DNA from: Thermoanaerobaculales bacterium
GTDB taxonomy: Bacteria; Acidobacteriota; Thermoanaerobaculia; Thermoanaerobaculales; Sulfomarinibacteraceae
DNA: 5,721 bases
Direction of reading: 5' to 3'
Assembly: GCA_025456385.1 (NCBI GenBank)
Contig: JALOKS010000379.1
Span: 1-5,721, forward strand
Shown piece after piece: positions 4,813 to 5,721 of the stretch. The notes beneath the pieces were generated by a model. The model was not told the DNA's origin, searched no databases, and saw only the letters and a program-made list of their open reading frames with translations. The position numbers were made by a program, and so were the translations under genes. The first letter of the stretch is position 1; each line of letters starts with the position of its first letter.

Positions 4813-5721
4813 ATGCCCTGCGCGTCGCCCTGGGAGGCGCTGCGCGGCGACCCCTTGCCGTGGCTGCTCGACCCGCGGCGGCCGAACCTCCACTGGCGAG
4901 CACTCATCGATCTCGTCGGGAGGCCGGCTGCGAGCCCGGCCGTGCAGCGGGCGCGCGGCGGCGCGAACGCGGCCGAGCCGATCGCCTCCCTGCTCGCGGA
5001 GCTGCGGCCGGACGGCGGTTGGAACGCGGAGGCCGCACTCTGGGAGCCCGGCCGCGGTCCAGGGTGGCGCCTGCTGGCAGCGGTGCAGCTGGGAGCCGAC
5101 CCCGCCGATCCGCGCCTGCAGGCGGCGGCGCGGGTCCTGCTCGACGAGGCGCCGGGCGGGAGCGGCTTCGCTCTCGCCGACGGCGGGCCGGATCTCCCCT
5201 GGCTGACGGCGCGGGTCCTCGAAGCCCTGGCCGGCCTCGGGTGGCGGCGCGATCCGCGCTGCGAGGAGGCCGTGGCGTGGCTCGAGGACCTGGCGCCTCA
5301 GGGGAGTGACGGGGGCTGGCCCGCGGGTGACGGCAGCGACGGGGCAGGCTGCCGCGTGACGCCGGTGGCGCTGCTCGCCGCCTTGACCGCGGGCGGCGAC
5401 GGAGGGCGCCGCGCGCTCCGCGAGCGCGCGCTGGACGGCGCCCTTCGGGCCGCCGCTGCGTCGGACCTCGAGCGGCGTCAGCTCGGCCACCCCAACCTCG
5501 GACGCAGCGACGCCGGCGAGGCCCTGTGGGCGCTGGCGCGGGCGGGGGCGGAGCTGCGGCCCGCGATGGTGCCGGCGCTCGAATGGCTGCAGGGACGGCA
5601 GCTCGAGGGCGGACGCTGGCCGCGCGACGTCGCGACGGCGGAGGTCGAGCTCCCGCTCGGCGTGGCGGCGCCCTCGCGCTGGCTCAGCCTGCGTTCGGCG
5701 GTGGTCATGCTGCGCTACGCA
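4813..5721 (+). CDS. Prenyltransferase/squalene-cyclase-repeat protein, C-terminus cut by window edge
   Basis: An open frame of 303 codons runs to the right edge with no stop. It resembles a family of about 300-residue cytoplasmic alpha/alpha-toroid proteins often labelled squalene cyclase-like or, wrongly, NifH. The N-terminus carries that family's lead-in, PWLLDPRRPNLHWRALIDLVGRP (16-38). Three QW-like repeat ends are visible: RPDGGW (65-70), GSDGGWP (164-170) and EGGRWP (265-270), about 100 residues apart, each within alternating helices. Between the first two lies WRLLAAVQLGADPADPRLQAAARVLL (85-110). I see no DXDD protonation motif of class II terpene cyclases, so cyclase activity is not supported. 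SRWLSLRSAVVMLRYA at 288-303 looks like the family's C-terminal end, so probably only a few residues are missing. It starts 6 nt after the small gene's stop with only a weak GCGGGCG upstream, so coupling is likely. Confidence 0.8.
   Translation, partial: MPCASPWEALRGDPLPWLLDPRRPNLHWRALIDLVGRPAASPAVQRARGGANAAEPIASLLAELRPDGGWNAEAALWEPGRGPGWRLLAAVQLGADPADPRLQAAARVLLDEAPGGSGFALADGGPDLPWLTARVLEALAGLGWRRDPRCEEAVAWLEDLAPQGSDGGWPAGDGSDGAGCRVTPVALLAALTAGGDGGRRALRERALDGALRAAAASDLERRQLGHPNLGRSDAGEALWALARAGAELRPAMVPALEWLQGRQLEGGRWPRDVATAEVELPLGVAAPSRWLSLRSAVVMLRYA

Noticed and set aside
3165..5490. Long minus-strand open frames opposite the pseudo-ABC and cyclase-like genes
   Set aside because: They are Arg/Pro/Ala-rich shadow frames of GC-rich genes with no recognisable domain, and they span promoters and a repeat array.
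4813..5721. Nitrogenase iron protein NifH, a common label for this family
   Set aside because: There is no P-loop and there are no cluster-binding cysteines; the DGGW repeats point to the prenyltransferase/squalene-cyclase fold.

Overview
This is a very GC-rich bacterial chromosomal window with six protein genes and one small one. Coding is dense, with G/C-ending codons, and some genes start with GTG. The lineage is probably Acidobacteriota (Thermoanaerobaculia-like). That rests on the base composition, a secreted protein with an IPTL-CTERM-like tail and a short GTG-started HAD phosphatase. No rRNA or other phylogenetic marker is present, so the assignment is an inference.

Layout. Positions 1-987 (minus strand) hold a two-gene unit: an exported, C-terminally anchored beta-rich protein (283-987), then the first 87 residues of an ABC transporter ATPase (1-263, running off the left edge). 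A divergent promoter region (988-1086) separates it from a plus-strand phosphoglycolate-phosphatase-like HAD hydrolase (1087-1737). Positions 1738-1986 lie between two convergent genes. They hold an intrinsic terminator serving the minus strand and a degenerate heptamer array that begins at the stop codon of the next gene. A glutaryl-CoA dehydrogenase follows on the minus strand (1987-3168). A 239-bp divergent spacer then leads to a plus-strand membrane protein (3408-4547) whose C-terminal half is an ABC ATPase fold with every catalytic motif lost. A second heptamer array follows its stop. The last unit is a 52-residue basic protein (4648-4806), 6 nt upstream of a prenyltransferase/squalene-cyclase-repeat protein (4813 to the right edge, nearly complete).

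How it fits together. The dehydrogenase and the phosphatase are ordinary metabolic genes (glutaryl-CoA oxidation in lysine/tryptophan/aromatic breakdown; phosphoglycolate salvage). The points most worth attention are the pseudo-ATPase membrane protein, the pair of same-orientation heptamer arrays that each start at a stop codon, and the small-protein/cyclase-like pair. None of these can be given a proven function from sequence alone. I do not see a phage, transposon, CRISPR array, tRNA or rRNA.
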